IMG/VR virus record: IMGVR_UViG_3300022752_004478
Span: 1 to 61,129 of that record
Strand: one strand, 5' to 3'
DNA from: a virus
Length of the DNA stretch: 61,129 nucleotides
Position 1 is the stretch's first letter. Each line of letters begins with the position of its first letter. Shown here piece after piece: positions 15,731 to 24,877 of the stretch. The position numbers and the translations under genes are program-made. The notes beneath the pieces are model-generated. The model was not told where the DNA came from. It worked only from the letters and a program-made list of their open reading frames with translations, and searched no databases.

Positions 15731-16387
15731 TTATAATTTAGTATAAAATACGTTATTTTTACCATGAAATCCAAAAGGAATTATATTTTCTATTTCAGGA
15801 ATATATGCCTCATGAGAAAAATATTTTGCAACTTCTAGAGGTGCAAATTTACAATCGTTATCTTCGTAAAGATGTCTATACATTGCACAAATAAATCCAT
15901 CTTCATTGTAAAAACCATGAAATGGTCTCCATTTTAATCCGATTTTATTAGCAAGTTTTATTAATTTTCTACTCCTTAGTGAAAAACCACCATTTCCAAC
16001 TCTAAATATATTGCCAAAAGCATCTCTATATGAAAAATTATCTCTTGGTAATTGAAATGGTGCGCCAATATAATCATAATCTAAAAATTCATCTCTCCAA
16101 GATTCAGGATTTATTACATATCCATCTGTTTGTATAGTTAATGCAAACTCAGTATCAATATAATTTTCTAACTTATAAATCATAGAGTAACTATATTCGT
16201 CAATATTATTAATTTTATCAATATGACAATACTCTATTTTAGTTGGTAAATAACTAGGTTTTTCATGAGTTATCAATTTGATTGATGCAAATTCAATTTT
16301 TTCTGAACTTAATTCTAAAACCTTAATGCATTTATCAATATCAACAGATGACATTAATACTAATGTAACATTATCTAATTTTAACAT
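15731..16387 (-). CDS. DUF5672 putative glycosyltransferase
   Basis: A 218-residue protein. The pattern fits DUF5672: an N-terminal Rossmann-like strand VTLVLMSSVDIDKCIKVL, FALTIQTDGYVINPESW, DYIGAPFQ, GNGGFSLRS and FYNEDGFICAM, ending with HEAYIPEI and FGFHGKN. Members occur in glycan loci and resemble GT-A enzymes: QTDG stands in the DxD position and GNGGF in the acceptor loop. Its ATG overlaps the end of the GT2-methyltransferase gene by 7 bases. Confidence 0.72.
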   Translation of the reverse strand: MLKLDNVTLVLMSSVDIDKCIKVLELSSEKIEFASIKLITHEKPSYLPTKIEYCHIDKINNIDEYSYSMIYKLENYIDTEFALTIQTDGYVINPESWRDEFLDYDYIGAPFQLPRDNFSYRDAFGNIFRVGNGGFSLRSRKLIKLANKIGLKWRPFHGFYNEDGFICAMYRHLYEDNDCKFAPLEVAKYFSHEAYIPEIENIIPFGFHGKNNVFYTKL

Positions 16388-17700
16388 ATTCTTTCAATTA
16401 TAGTAAGTCCATTATTATTTGTAAAATGTTCTTTTATTTTCCAATTTTTATTTTCTTCTAAGAAATCAATTAATGCTACATATAAACCTCTTTTTTCAAT
16501 TTTATCAGTAATTATATTATCCGAAACTTTACCATTTGTATAAAAATCCTCATCTTTATATCCAAATGTAACTGTATCATGTAATGCAATCCACTTATTA
16601 ACTTTACTTTCATGTTTTCTTAATTCTTTAGAAAGTTGGTTATAAGTATGTAATGTATCAATAAAAAGAAAATCTGTTTGTTCTATATCCATTTTCAAAA
16701 CATCACCTTCAACAAATTTAAAATCTGTTTCACACAATTTAGCAAAATCTATTGTTTCTTTTTCAAATGGTTTAAAAAAATGGTAATTTAAATCAATTGC
16801 AACAAATTTTTTCGGTTTACCAATAATAAATGCTAAAGTTGATACTGCAAATCTAGTTCCCATTTCGGTAACATGACTACATTCAGATGCATATTTTCTC
16901 AATGTTGGTAAGTGTTCATTTATGTCAACAATTCCTCTAGCATATTTTGTGTTATGGTCAAAATCTAAATTAACAAATTTTTTAAATTTTTCTTCTGCTT
17001 CTAATAATGAAATTTCTTTAGAGTATCTATCTTTTACAATTTTTTCTTCTTTAATTTTTAAATCATTTGGTATTGTATCACTTAATCTATTTCCCCATAC
17101 TCTATTGACAACTGTAACCTCATAAAGAAATGATGGTTCTCCATATTTATCATACATTTTTTTATAAAAATCAACATCCATCATCCATATTAATGACTCA
17201 TCAAAAAATACAATATCTTCGTTTTTAAATGATACGACACTTGGTGAACTTAATGTGTTATTACCTAAGTAAATTTGACTATTCCATTTTGGATGAAATT
17301 CATTGTAAAGATTATAACCATCATTTGAATGTTGGCAAGATGTTACAACCCATTTTGGAGAATTTTCAACTATAAATTCATGGATTTTTTTTAAAGAATT
17401 TATATTGTATAGAAAATCGTCTTGAAAGATTATTTTAATCCATTCTCCTTTTGAATTTTTAATTGCATTATTTAAATTAGCAGATGAACTTCCAATAAGT
17501 TCATTATTTTTTAAATATGTTACATTATAATTTTTGCATAGTTCTTCAATTTCATTATTTAAACTATGGTCTGAAATAATAACTTCAAAATCTTTAAAAG
17601 ATTGTATAAAAATTTTTTCTAAATTATACTCTAAAAACTCAACACCATGACCATGCATTTCGTATGTTGGTATTACTATGGAAAAAAATGGTTTATTCAT
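16381..17700 (-). CDS. GT2 glycosyltransferase / methyltransferase fusion
   Basis: A 439-residue two-domain protein. Residues 1 to about 245 are a GT2 enzyme: FSIVIPTYEMHGHGVEFLE, VIISDHS, FQDDFLY and WMMDVDFYKKM. Residues from about 255 are a class I methyltransferase: VTEMGTRFAVSTLAFIIG, FVAIDLN, FVEGDVLKM, DFLFIDTLHTY and IALHDTVTFG, the Methyltransf_24 pattern. The fusion should add a sugar and methylate it, or methylate the growing end as a stop signal. It overlaps its upstream neighbour by one base and its downstream neighbour by 7. Confidence 0.8.
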   Translation of the reverse strand: MNKPFFSIVIPTYEMHGHGVEFLEYNLEKIFIQSFKDFEVIISDHSLNNEIEELCKNYNVTYLKNNELIGSSSANLNNAIKNSKGEWIKIIFQDDFLYNINSLKKIHEFIVENSPKWVVTSCQHSNDGYNLYNEFHPKWNSQIYLGNNTLSSPSVVSFKNEDIVFFDESLIWMMDVDFYKKMYDKYGEPSFLYEVTVVNRVWGNRLSDTIPNDLKIKEEKIVKDRYSKEISLLEAEEKFKKFVNLDFDHNTKYARGIVDINEHLPTLRKYASECSHVTEMGTRFAVSTLAFIIGKPKKFVAIDLNYHFFKPFEKETIDFAKLCETDFKFVEGDVLKMDIEQTDFLFIDTLHTYNQLSKELRKHESKVNKWIALHDTVTFGYKDEDFYTNGKVSDNIITDKIEKRGLYVALIDFLEENKNWKIKEHFTNNNGLTIIERIC

Positions 17701-18431
17701 TAATATATTTGTTTAAATTTTGGTTTATTATTTATTTCAATATGTACTTCTGTTTGTAATGTTTGATTTAGTACATGGTCTGATATTGGGTTGTGGATGT
17801 TATAAAGATATAAGAATTTATCTATAAATTTTACTTTCTCATACCCTGCAATTTCCATAATTGGGTACATCATTGCTACATCATATGTAATTCTATAGAA
17901 TTTACCATCCTTATCCTTCATACAAGAAAAATCAGGGTCTTGTTTTTCTATGTCTTTATAAACTGATGACCTAAAAGTTCTTAAATGGGAAACCATCCAA
18001 GGTGAATTTCTTAAATTATTAAATTGTTCCCTTGTATATTGTCTTGCAAAGCCATTTCTACCATCTGTCCATACTGCTTGACCGTATGTAATTAAACAGT
18101 TGTTTTCATTGTAATAGTCATTTAGGTATGAAAGAACTTTATTTCCATAAAATGCATCATCTCCATCTAAAATAACAATAATCTCATCATCTTCTGAATG
18201 ATTCATAATACAGTTATGAAGATTTTCAAGAGCAGTTAAATTAACCTCATTTCTAATCTTTATAAATTTATCATTATCATCAATTAAATCAAGAGTTGCA
18301 TCTGTTGATGCATCATCAACAAATATTACTCTATAATTTTTATAATCTTGTGATATAATTGAACCAACACATCTTTCAATAAAAGGTGCTGCATTATAAA
18401 AACAAACTAATATTAAAAATTTATTTTGCAT
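17700..18431 (-). CDS. Family 2 glycosyltransferase
   Basis: A 243-residue GT2 enzyme. LILVCFYNAAPFIERCVGSI, VIFVDDASTDAT and IVILDGDDAFYGNKVL carry the strand-1, DDASTD and DGDD (metal site) motifs, all intact. It lacks a membrane segment, so it is soluble. It overlaps the next gene upstream by 11 bases. It is the most typical GT2 protein of the cluster; donor and acceptor are unknown. Confidence 0.85.
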   Translation of the reverse strand: MQNKFLILVCFYNAAPFIERCVGSIISQDYKNYRVIFVDDASTDATLDLIDDNDKFIKIRNEVNLTALENLHNCIMNHSEDDEIIVILDGDDAFYGNKVLSYLNDYYNENNCLITYGQAVWTDGRNGFARQYTREQFNNLRNSPWMVSHLRTFRSSVYKDIEKQDPDFSCMKDKDGKFYRITYDVAMMYPIMEIAGYEKVKFIDKFLYLYNIHNPISDHVLNQTLQTEVHIEINNKPKFKQIY

Positions 18432-19260
18432 TTATTTTAAAAATAGGTTGTATTTCTTGATGTGGTGAAGTAATTTCATTAAAATTCATTTTATTTAAAT
18501 CAATAATAACACCATCTAAATACATTTCATTTAAATCTTCAGATGAATAATTATATTTTCTACCTGACAAATTTTTAAATGTTTCTTGAACTCTATTGAT
18601 TGGTGAATTAACAAGTTTACTATTCTTATATGATGAAATAATCATTTCAGGTTTAGTAAAATTAGATAAAAAAGCCTCAAATAAATTTGGATTAGCGTAT
18701 TCCAAAATTTCACAAAGATTCTTAATGTATTCAGTTTTAAATATATGCCCATCTAATGACATTGGATATGCATAATCATTCGTTCCATCTTTAACTTTCC
18801 AAGAAATTACAGGTTCAATTAAGTCTACATCATAAAAAAAATTATGTGTATTATAATTATTTAATTTATTCAATTTTTGCATTGTGTAACAATTAACAGT
18901 ATTTAATCCCAAACGCAATGAAAAACAATTTGCCTCCGTTAGCATAAAAATATTATGTAACTCATCATTATTTAACTTAAAAGGTTGATATATAATATCA
19001 TCATCAGTAAAAAATATGGTATATTTTGAATCATTAAAAAGCGATAAAACATCATTTTTAAAAGATTCTTCTTTTTTATATTTAAATTGTGGATATAAAT
19101 CCCTAATTGTATTATATCCTCTATTATATTCATCATTTGATGCTTTATAAAGAATATTTAATGTATAATCCTCAACATTAAAATTTAATAAAATAGACTC
19201 AAGCAATAAATGAAGTTGCATTGCTCTATCTTTTGAAAAAATAATTACGTTTAAAAGCAT
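18421..19260 (-). CDS. GT-A-like glycosyltransferase (family unassigned)
   Basis: A 279-residue protein from ATG 19258-19260, which avoids overlap with the upstream gene; an ATG 18 bases further up is possible. LNVIIFSKDRAMQLHLLLES resembles the first element of GT-A enzymes. YTIFFTDDDIIYQPF gives a DDD acidic site where the metal and nucleotide sugar bind. A later AYPMSLDGHIF adds an acceptor-loop look. The family is not recognised. It sits in the operon between a GT2 and a GT4-like gene. Confidence 0.65.
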   Translation of the reverse strand: MLLNVIIFSKDRAMQLHLLLESILLNFNVEDYTLNILYKASNDEYNRGYNTIRDLYPQFKYKKEESFKNDVLSLFNDSKYTIFFTDDDIIYQPFKLNNDELHNIFMLTEANCFSLRLGLNTVNCYTMQKLNKLNNYNTHNFFYDVDLIEPVISWKVKDGTNDYAYPMSLDGHIFKTEYIKNLCEILEYANPNLFEAFLSNFTKPEMIISSYKNSKLVNSPINRVQETFKNLSGRKYNYSSEDLNEMYLDGVIIDLNKMNFNEITSPHQEIQPIFKINAK

Positions 19261-19261
19261 A

Positions 19262-20218
19262 TTACTTATAAGTTTCAAATATCTCTAAAATACGATTTTT
19301 TTCCTGTTCTTCAGTATATAAACTTAATGTTTTCTCATAATTTGAGAAAAGTTTACTTTCATCAAGTTCATCATTAAAATATTTTTCAACAACTTCTTTT
19401 AATTTCTTTGCAAGTCCAAGGCAATCACCATTAGTGACCATAAACATATTCTCATTATCAACAGCGTAGTCTTTTACACCCATATCCCAACCAATAACAT
19501 GGGTATTCGCTGCCATTGATTCCAATGGTAATGTGGCCACACAAGCAATTTCATCGGTATAAAGTGTAAATGCTGATTCTGAAAGAAGTTTAGAAAATGT
19601 TGGTTTATCATATCCTCTTAAACGAAGAAATGGTATATGTTTAAATTTTGGACTAAGTGATTTAAACATATTTATTATAGTTAAAACTTTCATTTCATTT
19701 TCCTGTCCTCTACTTGAAAAACATATTCTTGGTTCTTTTTGTAATTTTTTATTAAAATATGTTGTATCTATTGAATAATTATATGTTTGAATAGTTAATC
19801 CTGGCATTATCTCATCAATATAATTTTTTAAATTTAATGAGGGTGTAATTACATTTGTAATACCCGATTCTTTCCAAGACTTTACTTTTGGCATTGAATT
19901 TAAAATATAAATCCAACTCTGTGCAAGAACGGTTCTCTTACACTTCATATTCTTCGTAGAATCAATCAAATTACCAAAACCTTCAGGTATTACCAATAAA
20001 TCATTTGAGTCGATTTTAAAGCTGTCTAGGTGGTTAATTCTAACCTTTGGAATATGTTCAATACTAAATTCCATCCAAGTTGGATTGAATGTCTCTTGAC
20101 CTTCATAAAGAAGAGTAACATCATAACCATTATCAGCAAGAATCTTTGCTTGCTTAAATAAAACACCCATTCCACCTGAAGGATGATTCAGGTTTGGGCA
20201 ATAATAATAAACTTTCAT
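19262..20218 (-). CDS. Glycosyltransferase, GT-B (GT4-like)
   Basis: A 318-residue protein that opens the sugar cluster. MKVYYYCPNLNHPSGGMGVLFKQAKILA is the typical GT4 start, with a glycine-rich loop. VLAQSWIYIL, ICFSSRGQENE and CVATLPLESMAANTHVIGWD form the C-domain donor site. It is a paralogue of the product of 1022-2095. It is the first of the fifteen sugar genes on the minus strand, and its start lies two bases from the end of a small unknown gene. Confidence 0.78.
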   Translation of the reverse strand: MKVYYYCPNLNHPSGGMGVLFKQAKILADNGYDVTLLYEGQETFNPTWMEFSIEHIPKVRINHLDSFKIDSNDLLVIPEGFGNLIDSTKNMKCKRTVLAQSWIYILNSMPKVKSWKESGITNVITPSLNLKNYIDEIMPGLTIQTYNYSIDTTYFNKKLQKEPRICFSSRGQENEMKVLTIINMFKSLSPKFKHIPFLRLRGYDKPTFSKLLSESAFTLYTDEIACVATLPLESMAANTHVIGWDMGVKDYAVDNENMFMVTNGDCLGLAKKLKEVVEKYFNDELDESKLFSNYEKTLSLYTEEQEKNRILEIFETYK

Positions 20219-20219
20219 T

Positions 20220-20417
20220 TTAAAAGGGGATTTCTAAACCAAATGTTTCAATAATTTTGTAGTCAGAGTTAAAATTATCAATTAAATATGTTTTTTTAGG
20301 TTTATGTTTTAAATCCAAAAATTCAATATAATAAGTTTCTTTTGTTTTTTCCAAAAGTTTTATTTTTCTAGGTTGACCAGAAGATTCTTTCACGATATAT
20401 ACATTTCCTATTTCCAT
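20220..20417 (-). CDS. Small hypothetical protein (65 aa)
   Basis: A 65-residue protein. It reads as short beta strands with Lys/Glu turns (VYIVKESSGQPRKIKLLEK, YYIEFLDL), consistent with a small SH3- or Tudor-like barrel, but no family is recognised. It lies between the replication block and the sugar cluster. An AT-rich leader with TATATTTATA precedes it. Confidence 0.5.
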   Translation of the reverse strand: MEIGNVYIVKESSGQPRKIKLLEKTKETYYIEFLDLKHKPKKTYLIDNFNSDYKIIETFGLEIPF

Positions 20418-20437
20418 AATATAAATATATTATATTT

Positions 20438-21115
20438 TTAATTAAACTTTGGATTCTGAACTTCTTTATCAGATGCTTCTACACCCCATGCGCTAACGAT
20501 TAAATAACCGTTTTTAACAGGTTGAAGAACAATTGGGTCATCTTTTACGATATCAACCAATTTATGACCTTGAACCCTTGCATTTTTCATGTTTAATTGG
20601 TCTTTTGTAGCAATAATTAAAAGTCCTGTACCTGTTGTATATTGAGATTCTTTGGTATATGAATTTGCAATGTCAATTTTATCAACTTTAAAATTAATAA
20701 TTTCTTTTTGATTTCTTTCGGGAATGCTTCCAATAAATCTATCAACATTTGTTAATAGTAAACCATATTTTTCACATATTCTAACTACCGAATCTTCATT
20801 TATAAACTTATTAAATGGGTATTTAAATGAATAATAGTCAATGGTTTGTTTAGTTTTCTTTGATTGTTCAATTTTTTGAATCTCTTCCTTATGTTCTTTA
20901 ATATTTTTTTCACTATTGAAACCCAAACTCATTAACTTTTCATAATCCTTCGCCTTTGATTCATCAATAGGTGTTTGTAGTATTAATTCAGCTTCTTTTA
21001 GAAGTAAATCATGTGCAGAATATACTTCATTGTGAATATCTTCAATTAATTCTACATTTGATTTTTCATCAAACATTGGGTCTAATTTAACATTTTTAGG
21101 AAGAATAGTTCTCAT
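20438..21115 (-). CDS. Hypothetical phage protein with coiled coil (225 aa)
   Basis: A 225-residue protein. The first half is helical and charged (HNEVYSAHDLLLKEAELIL, KEHKEEIQKIEQSKK), probably a coiled coil. The second half is a mixed domain with VRICEKYGLLL and GTGLLIIATKD. No family is recognised. The late-type element at 21119-21135 ends 3 bases from its start codon, so it may be expressed late, although it lies next to replication genes. A structural or assembly role is possible. Confidence 0.5.
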   Translation of the reverse strand: MRTILPKNVKLDPMFDEKSNVELIEDIHNEVYSAHDLLLKEAELILQTPIDESKAKDYEKLMSLGFNSEKNIKEHKEEIQKIEQSKKTKQTIDYYSFKYPFNKFINEDSVVRICEKYGLLLTNVDRFIGSIPERNQKEIINFKVDKIDIANSYTKESQYTTGTGLLIIATKDQLNMKNARVQGHKLVDIVKDDPIVLQPVKNGYLIVSAWGVEASDKEVQNPKFN

Positions 21116-21118
21116 ATG

Positions 21119-21135
21119 TATTTTAGTATAAATAG
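21119..21135 (-). promoter_or_regulatory. Late-promoter-like element before 21115
   Basis: Minus strand CTATTTATACTAAAATA, with the left arm intact and the right arm degraded compared with CTATTT-N5-AAATAG. Its end is 3 bases from the start codon, matching the spacing at other copies. Confidence 0.4.
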
Positions 21136-21143
21136 TTTACAAC

Positions 21144-21515
21144 TTAAAAAGTTTCAATAAAAATATTTAAATAAAGAATGATTTTTTCTTCATCATAAGA
21201 GTATAAAACATGTTTATGGTCTGATATAAACCTATCAAAAGATTTAACTAAATAAATTTCATTTAGATAGTTATTTCTAGCATATAGTTCAAAGAATAAA
21301 TCATAGATAAAGTTTATAATTCTTTTTGAATTTCTAAGTTCTTTTCTATTATAGAAATTATTATAAATATAATTATGCATTGATTCAAGTTTCAATGCAA
21401 CATGTTGATTTGGCAAATCAAGCATTAAATCTTGTTTCCATCTTTGTAAAGCAAGAACACCCTCTTTTGTAGAGGGTGTTTTTGTTCTATAAAAATATAG
21501 ACTATTATCTATCAT
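21144..21515 (-). CDS. Hypothetical protein next to the helicase (123 aa)
   Basis: A 123-residue, mainly helical protein with many Tyr, Phe, Asn and Lys residues (YIYNNFYNRKELRNSKRIINFIYDLFFELYARNN contains most of the helix-forming stretch). Its start overlaps the end of the gp41-like helicase gene by 4 bases, so the two are translated together. A helicase loader or accessory factor, the role of gp59 in T4, would fit the position, but no gp59 motif is visible. Confidence 0.45.
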   Translation of the reverse strand: MIDNSLYFYRTKTPSTKEGVLALQRWKQDLMLDLPNQHVALKLESMHNYIYNNFYNRKELRNSKRIINFIYDLFFELYARNNYLNEIYLVKSFDRFISDHKHVLYSYDEEKIILYLNIFIETF

Positions 21516-22969
21516 AGTGATTTTAATAAATCTAATTCTGATTTTTTAGCCATATTTTCAACAAGAAGTTGTCTTGTATCTTGAACTTCTTCATATTCGC
21601 TATCAATGATTTCATCATCATCAAATTCTTCAATAACAGAGCCTGTTGGTAATGATAATTCAAATCTCATGTGTGCTGTATCAAAGAATGAGTCTTCAAA
21701 CAAATGACCTGATGGTGATATATTTGATTTAGCAAGGTGAAATGTTGCACGATTATTATTTCTATCATCGCTATCACGGCCAATAGTTAATACTACTTGT
21801 GCTTTTTTAACTTTTGCGACAGAACCGCCTGAATCATTCAAATCTAGAATTTTCTTATTATTTGATTCTTTTTTTGCTTGAGTTGCTGTCCATCCGCATA
21901 TATCAAATTCAACAAGCATATCAAGTATAGCAGCAACAACTTCTTTTTCTCCTTGGTATGGATTATTTTGATTTGATAGGTGAGATATCATTTCATCGAC
22001 ATAATCAATGTTAATCATATCGAATTTATAACCGACCTTTTGTTGATATTTAATAATCCAATTTTTTAGTTTTGGAACTGTCATTTCATTGGATGGGAAT
22101 CGCATAATTTTTATTAGGCCAAGGTTTTTGCCTTTAATTTTTGCTATTTCTTCTTTTGCTCTTAGAGTTGCTTTTTCGGGGTCTTTTTGTGCATCTCTAA
22201 AACTAAGACCTGTAAGTGCTGTTGATACAAGTAGTTTCACATCTCTAATTTCATTTTCACCAAAAATTACATGAAGTACTTTTTTTCCTTGTTTAAATGA
22301 ATTTACTGTAAAATTGGTTAATATTGTAGATTTTCCTACTCCTTGACCTGCTAGAATCATTCCCAATTTACCTTTAGGTAGACCTGTAATGATATTATCA
22401 AGTTGTTCAAGACCTGTTGATATAAAGTCTCTATAACGCTGTGTAAATAGTGTTTCATCGAAATCTTCAACATCATCGGGGTCATCATCTTCGGTTCCTA
22501 TATTGATAATTTTTCTTATTTTTTCCAAAACATTATCAAGAAGAAGCAGGTCATTGCTTTCTACAATATTTTTAATATCTCCTTCTGAAAGATTTTTTAG
22601 TTCTTGAACTTGAATAAATGCATTTGTTGTTTTTTTAATGAATTCAAAGTCATTCCTTTCTTTACCATCTAAAAGATTTTTATAATCTTTATGGATATTT
22701 GATAATTCATTTATCCAAGCATCTTTTTGTTCTTTTGTATGATTTTTATTTGCTTTTATGATTTCGCCAATATTACGCAATGTTGGCAAATTATTATATT
22801 CTTCTACATATTGTTTAACTAGTGAGAATATAATTTTATGTTTTTCTTCTGTGAAGTGGTTTGATTCAAGTTTTGTTACTACATCTTTTGGGAAATCGCT
22901 ATAAAAAATGTGAAATAAGATTCTTCTCTGATGTCTATCAGAGCCAAGAGAAAGCATGTTGTTACGCAT
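21512..22969 (-). CDS. gp41: Replicative DNA helicase, gp41/DnaB-like
   Basis: A 485-residue protein, close to T4 gp41 in length. A helical N-domain (to about 160) is followed by a RecA-type core with Walker A AGQGVGKS (207-214), then KKVLHVIFGENE, YKFDMINIDYVDEM (Walker B), TATQAKKE and a late VLTIGRDSDD. This order is that of DnaB-family 5'-3' helicases, which unwind the replication fork as a hexamer and bind primase. The core is intact and no intein is present, in contrast to gp46 and PhoH. The acidic tail ends in SELDLLKSL. Confidence 0.88.
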   Translation of the reverse strand: MRNNMLSLGSDRHQRRILFHIFYSDFPKDVVTKLESNHFTEEKHKIIFSLVKQYVEEYNNLPTLRNIGEIIKANKNHTKEQKDAWINELSNIHKDYKNLLDGKERNDFEFIKKTTNAFIQVQELKNLSEGDIKNIVESNDLLLLDNVLEKIRKIINIGTEDDDPDDVEDFDETLFTQRYRDFISTGLEQLDNIITGLPKGKLGMILAGQGVGKSTILTNFTVNSFKQGKKVLHVIFGENEIRDVKLLVSTALTGLSFRDAQKDPEKATLRAKEEIAKIKGKNLGLIKIMRFPSNEMTVPKLKNWIIKYQQKVGYKFDMINIDYVDEMISHLSNQNNPYQGEKEVVAAILDMLVEFDICGWTATQAKKESNNKKILDLNDSGGSVAKVKKAQVVLTIGRDSDDRNNNRATFHLAKSNISPSGHLFEDSFFDTAHMRFELSLPTGSVIEEFDDDEIIDSEYEEVQDTRQLLVENMAKKSELDLLKSL

Positions 22970-22985
22970 TATTGTTATTTAGAAA

Positions 22986-23783
22986 TTAGTTGTAAGAATA
23001 ATCGATTTTAAGAAGTTTTTTCTTTTCTTCTTGTGATAAAACTTTTAATTCATTGTATGAAATTTCATGTTTTTCCATAATTTGATAATCATTATATTGT
23101 GCATCGATATCTGCCTTTTTTATATGTGTTTTTATTACATTGCATATTTCATTATTTATTTTAATGAATTCTTCTGATAAGATAGAATCTGGATTAAAAT
23201 TAAAAACTGTAAATTTTCTTTGAATTATATAATTTTCATTAAGGTATAATGCAAAATCAAATTGTAGTTCTTCAATAAATTCAATTTGTTTAATTTTTGT
23301 AAATGGTATTGTTGATTTTGCTTGAATATCAAACAAAGAATCATTATTTACTTGAAGATTTTTCTTATAAAACAGTTCATTTGTATTATCTTTTAAAGAT
23401 ACAACAATCATATATTTATCATTAATTCTATTAAGATTTGTATCAATGGTATTTTTATTTATATTTTTATCAATAAGTGATGATGTATATGTTTTATGTT
23501 TATCTTTAAGGTATTGCCATCTATAATTTAATTTCTTATCCCTTAAATCATCAATTTTAATAGTTATTGGTTTATTATTACTATCAATACCAACATAATA
23601 TTTATTTGAAAGTTTTTGTGTTGGTATTGATAAAACTTTTTGTAAAACTTTTCTTATTTCAGGTACAAGTTCTTTAATATTTACTGTTTGTCTAACTATT
23701 GTGTTATAACAATCAGCATCAAATATTCTTTCTGATAGAATGTTTCCTTTGTAAGAAATTGAGAACTTAAAATAATTATTCAT
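22986..23783 (-). CDS. Hypothetical protein in replication block (265 aa)
   Basis: A 265-residue protein from ATG 23781-23783; a TTG 18 bases upstream would overlap the exonuclease stop. The sequence alternates beta strands (YFKFSISYKGNILSERIFD, MIVVSLKDN, FDFALYLNENYIIQRKFTVF) with a Lys/Glu-rich helical end. No family is recognised. It lies between the exonuclease and the helicase in the minus-strand replication operon, so a role in DNA replication is a reasonable guess. Confidence 0.45.
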   Translation of the reverse strand: MNNYFKFSISYKGNILSERIFDADCYNTIVRQTVNIKELVPEIRKVLQKVLSIPTQKLSNKYYVGIDSNNKPITIKIDDLRDKKLNYRWQYLKDKHKTYTSSLIDKNINKNTIDTNLNRINDKYMIVVSLKDNTNELFYKKNLQVNNDSLFDIQAKSTIPFTKIKQIEFIEELQFDFALYLNENYIIQRKFTVFNFNPDSILSEEFIKINNEICNVIKTHIKKADIDAQYNDYQIMEKHEISYNELKVLSQEEKKKLLKIDYSYN

Positions 23784-23797
23784 TGCTTTGTATTTAA

Positions 23798-24877
23798 TCA
23801 AATATGCGTGTTTTTTTTATAAAAATCCTTTTCTCTGATAATAACAGGATAAAAAGGTTCATGGAATCTTATGAAATCTGCATTAAAATTTTGAAGAAAT
23901 GAATCTTCTGACATCATTTTTAATAAATTTTCTTCACCCCTGCCATTTGGGTCCAATGGTTCTTCTGCAACTAAACAAAGTTCTGCCATTGCCTCCTTTG
24001 TTAAGAAAGGCTCAAGTAAATTAATTATCTTATAATTGAGTTTATATTGTTCTAAACCTACCTTACCAAATGTTTTGAAAATACCTTCATAAATATTTTC
24101 AAGAACTTTAAGAGGTTTCTTTTTATTATTAATCCTTTGTTCATTTATATCTCTTGCCTCTTTAATTATTGTGGCTGCTTTAACTTTTTGGGTTTGAATT
24201 TTTGGAAAATATTTAATAAGTGTATTTTCACCCAAACCATCAATACCACTAATATTATCAGAATCATCGCCACACATAGTTTTAATAATTGTAAGATTAG
24301 TGTAATGATGTTTAAAAAGAAGATAGTAATTTTTTTTAGTAACATTCTGTTTTAAATTAGCTAAATAAACAGAAACATTATCATATTCTAATAATTGACA
24401 AATATCTCTATCATTTGTATAAATAGTTATATTCTCTTTATAATGATACTTTTGACAGTAATATGAAATCATATCATCAGATTCAATTTTATCAACTTGA
24501 ACCTGCCTTATGAATAATTCCTCAAGATAATTTTTTACTCTAACCATTTGCCAAAGATATGATTCTTTCTCCTGCTGTTGTTTTCTAATCTCAGCAGGTG
24601 TTAAGTCAATCTTTTTATACCATTCTTTTCCTTCACGATTGGCTTTATATTCATTGTAAATATCATATCTTAATTTACCTGAATTCTCTCCATCCCAAAA
24701 CACAACAACTTTGTTAATATTTTGGGAACGGATGAGACTTCGGGTTTGTATTATAAATTGATAAAGACCACCTATGTGCCGTTCTCCATTAAATGTGTGT
24801 TTTGCACCATTAAATGAACGCTTCATTAAGTAATTACCATCAATTAATAATGTATTTACAGAGAATTTATATACCAT
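23798..24877 (-). CDS. rnh: 5'-3' exonuclease, T4 RNase H/FEN-like
   Basis: A 359-residue protein, slightly longer than T4 RNase H. LLIDGNYLMKR has the first metal Asp (D13). VVFWDGENSGKLRYDIYNEYKANRE is the conserved arch region. VDKIESDDMISYY and YTNDRDICQLL carry the central acidic cluster. MCGDDSDNISGIDGLGENT is the helix-hairpin-helix with the last metal ligands. All expected acidic residues are present. It removes RNA primers and processes 5' flaps on the lagging strand. Its ATG overlaps the uvsX stop by one base. Confidence 0.88.
   Translation of the reverse strand: MVYKFSVNTLLIDGNYLMKRSFNGAKHTFNGERHIGGLYQFIIQTRSLIRSQNINKVVVFWDGENSGKLRYDIYNEYKANREGKEWYKKIDLTPAEIRKQQQEKESYLWQMVRVKNYLEELFIRQVQVDKIESDDMISYYCQKYHYKENITIYTNDRDICQLLEYDNVSVYLANLKQNVTKKNYYLLFKHHYTNLTIIKTMCGDDSDNISGIDGLGENTLIKYFPKIQTQKVKAATIIKEARDINEQRINNKKKPLKVLENIYEGIFKTFGKVGLEQYKLNYKIINLLEPFLTKEAMAELCLVAEEPLDPNGRGEENLLKMMSEDSFLQNFNADFIRFHEPFYPVIIREKDFYKKNTHI

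Noticed and set aside
20438-21115. Reading this gene as a capsid or scaffold protein
   Set aside because: The late-type upstream element and coiled coil are compatible, but no capsid-fold or protease motif is visible and no other head gene is nearby.
21512-22969. Possible intein in the gp41-like helicase, a known split-intein host
   Set aside because: Walker A AGQGVGKS and Walker B are continuous and the length is normal.
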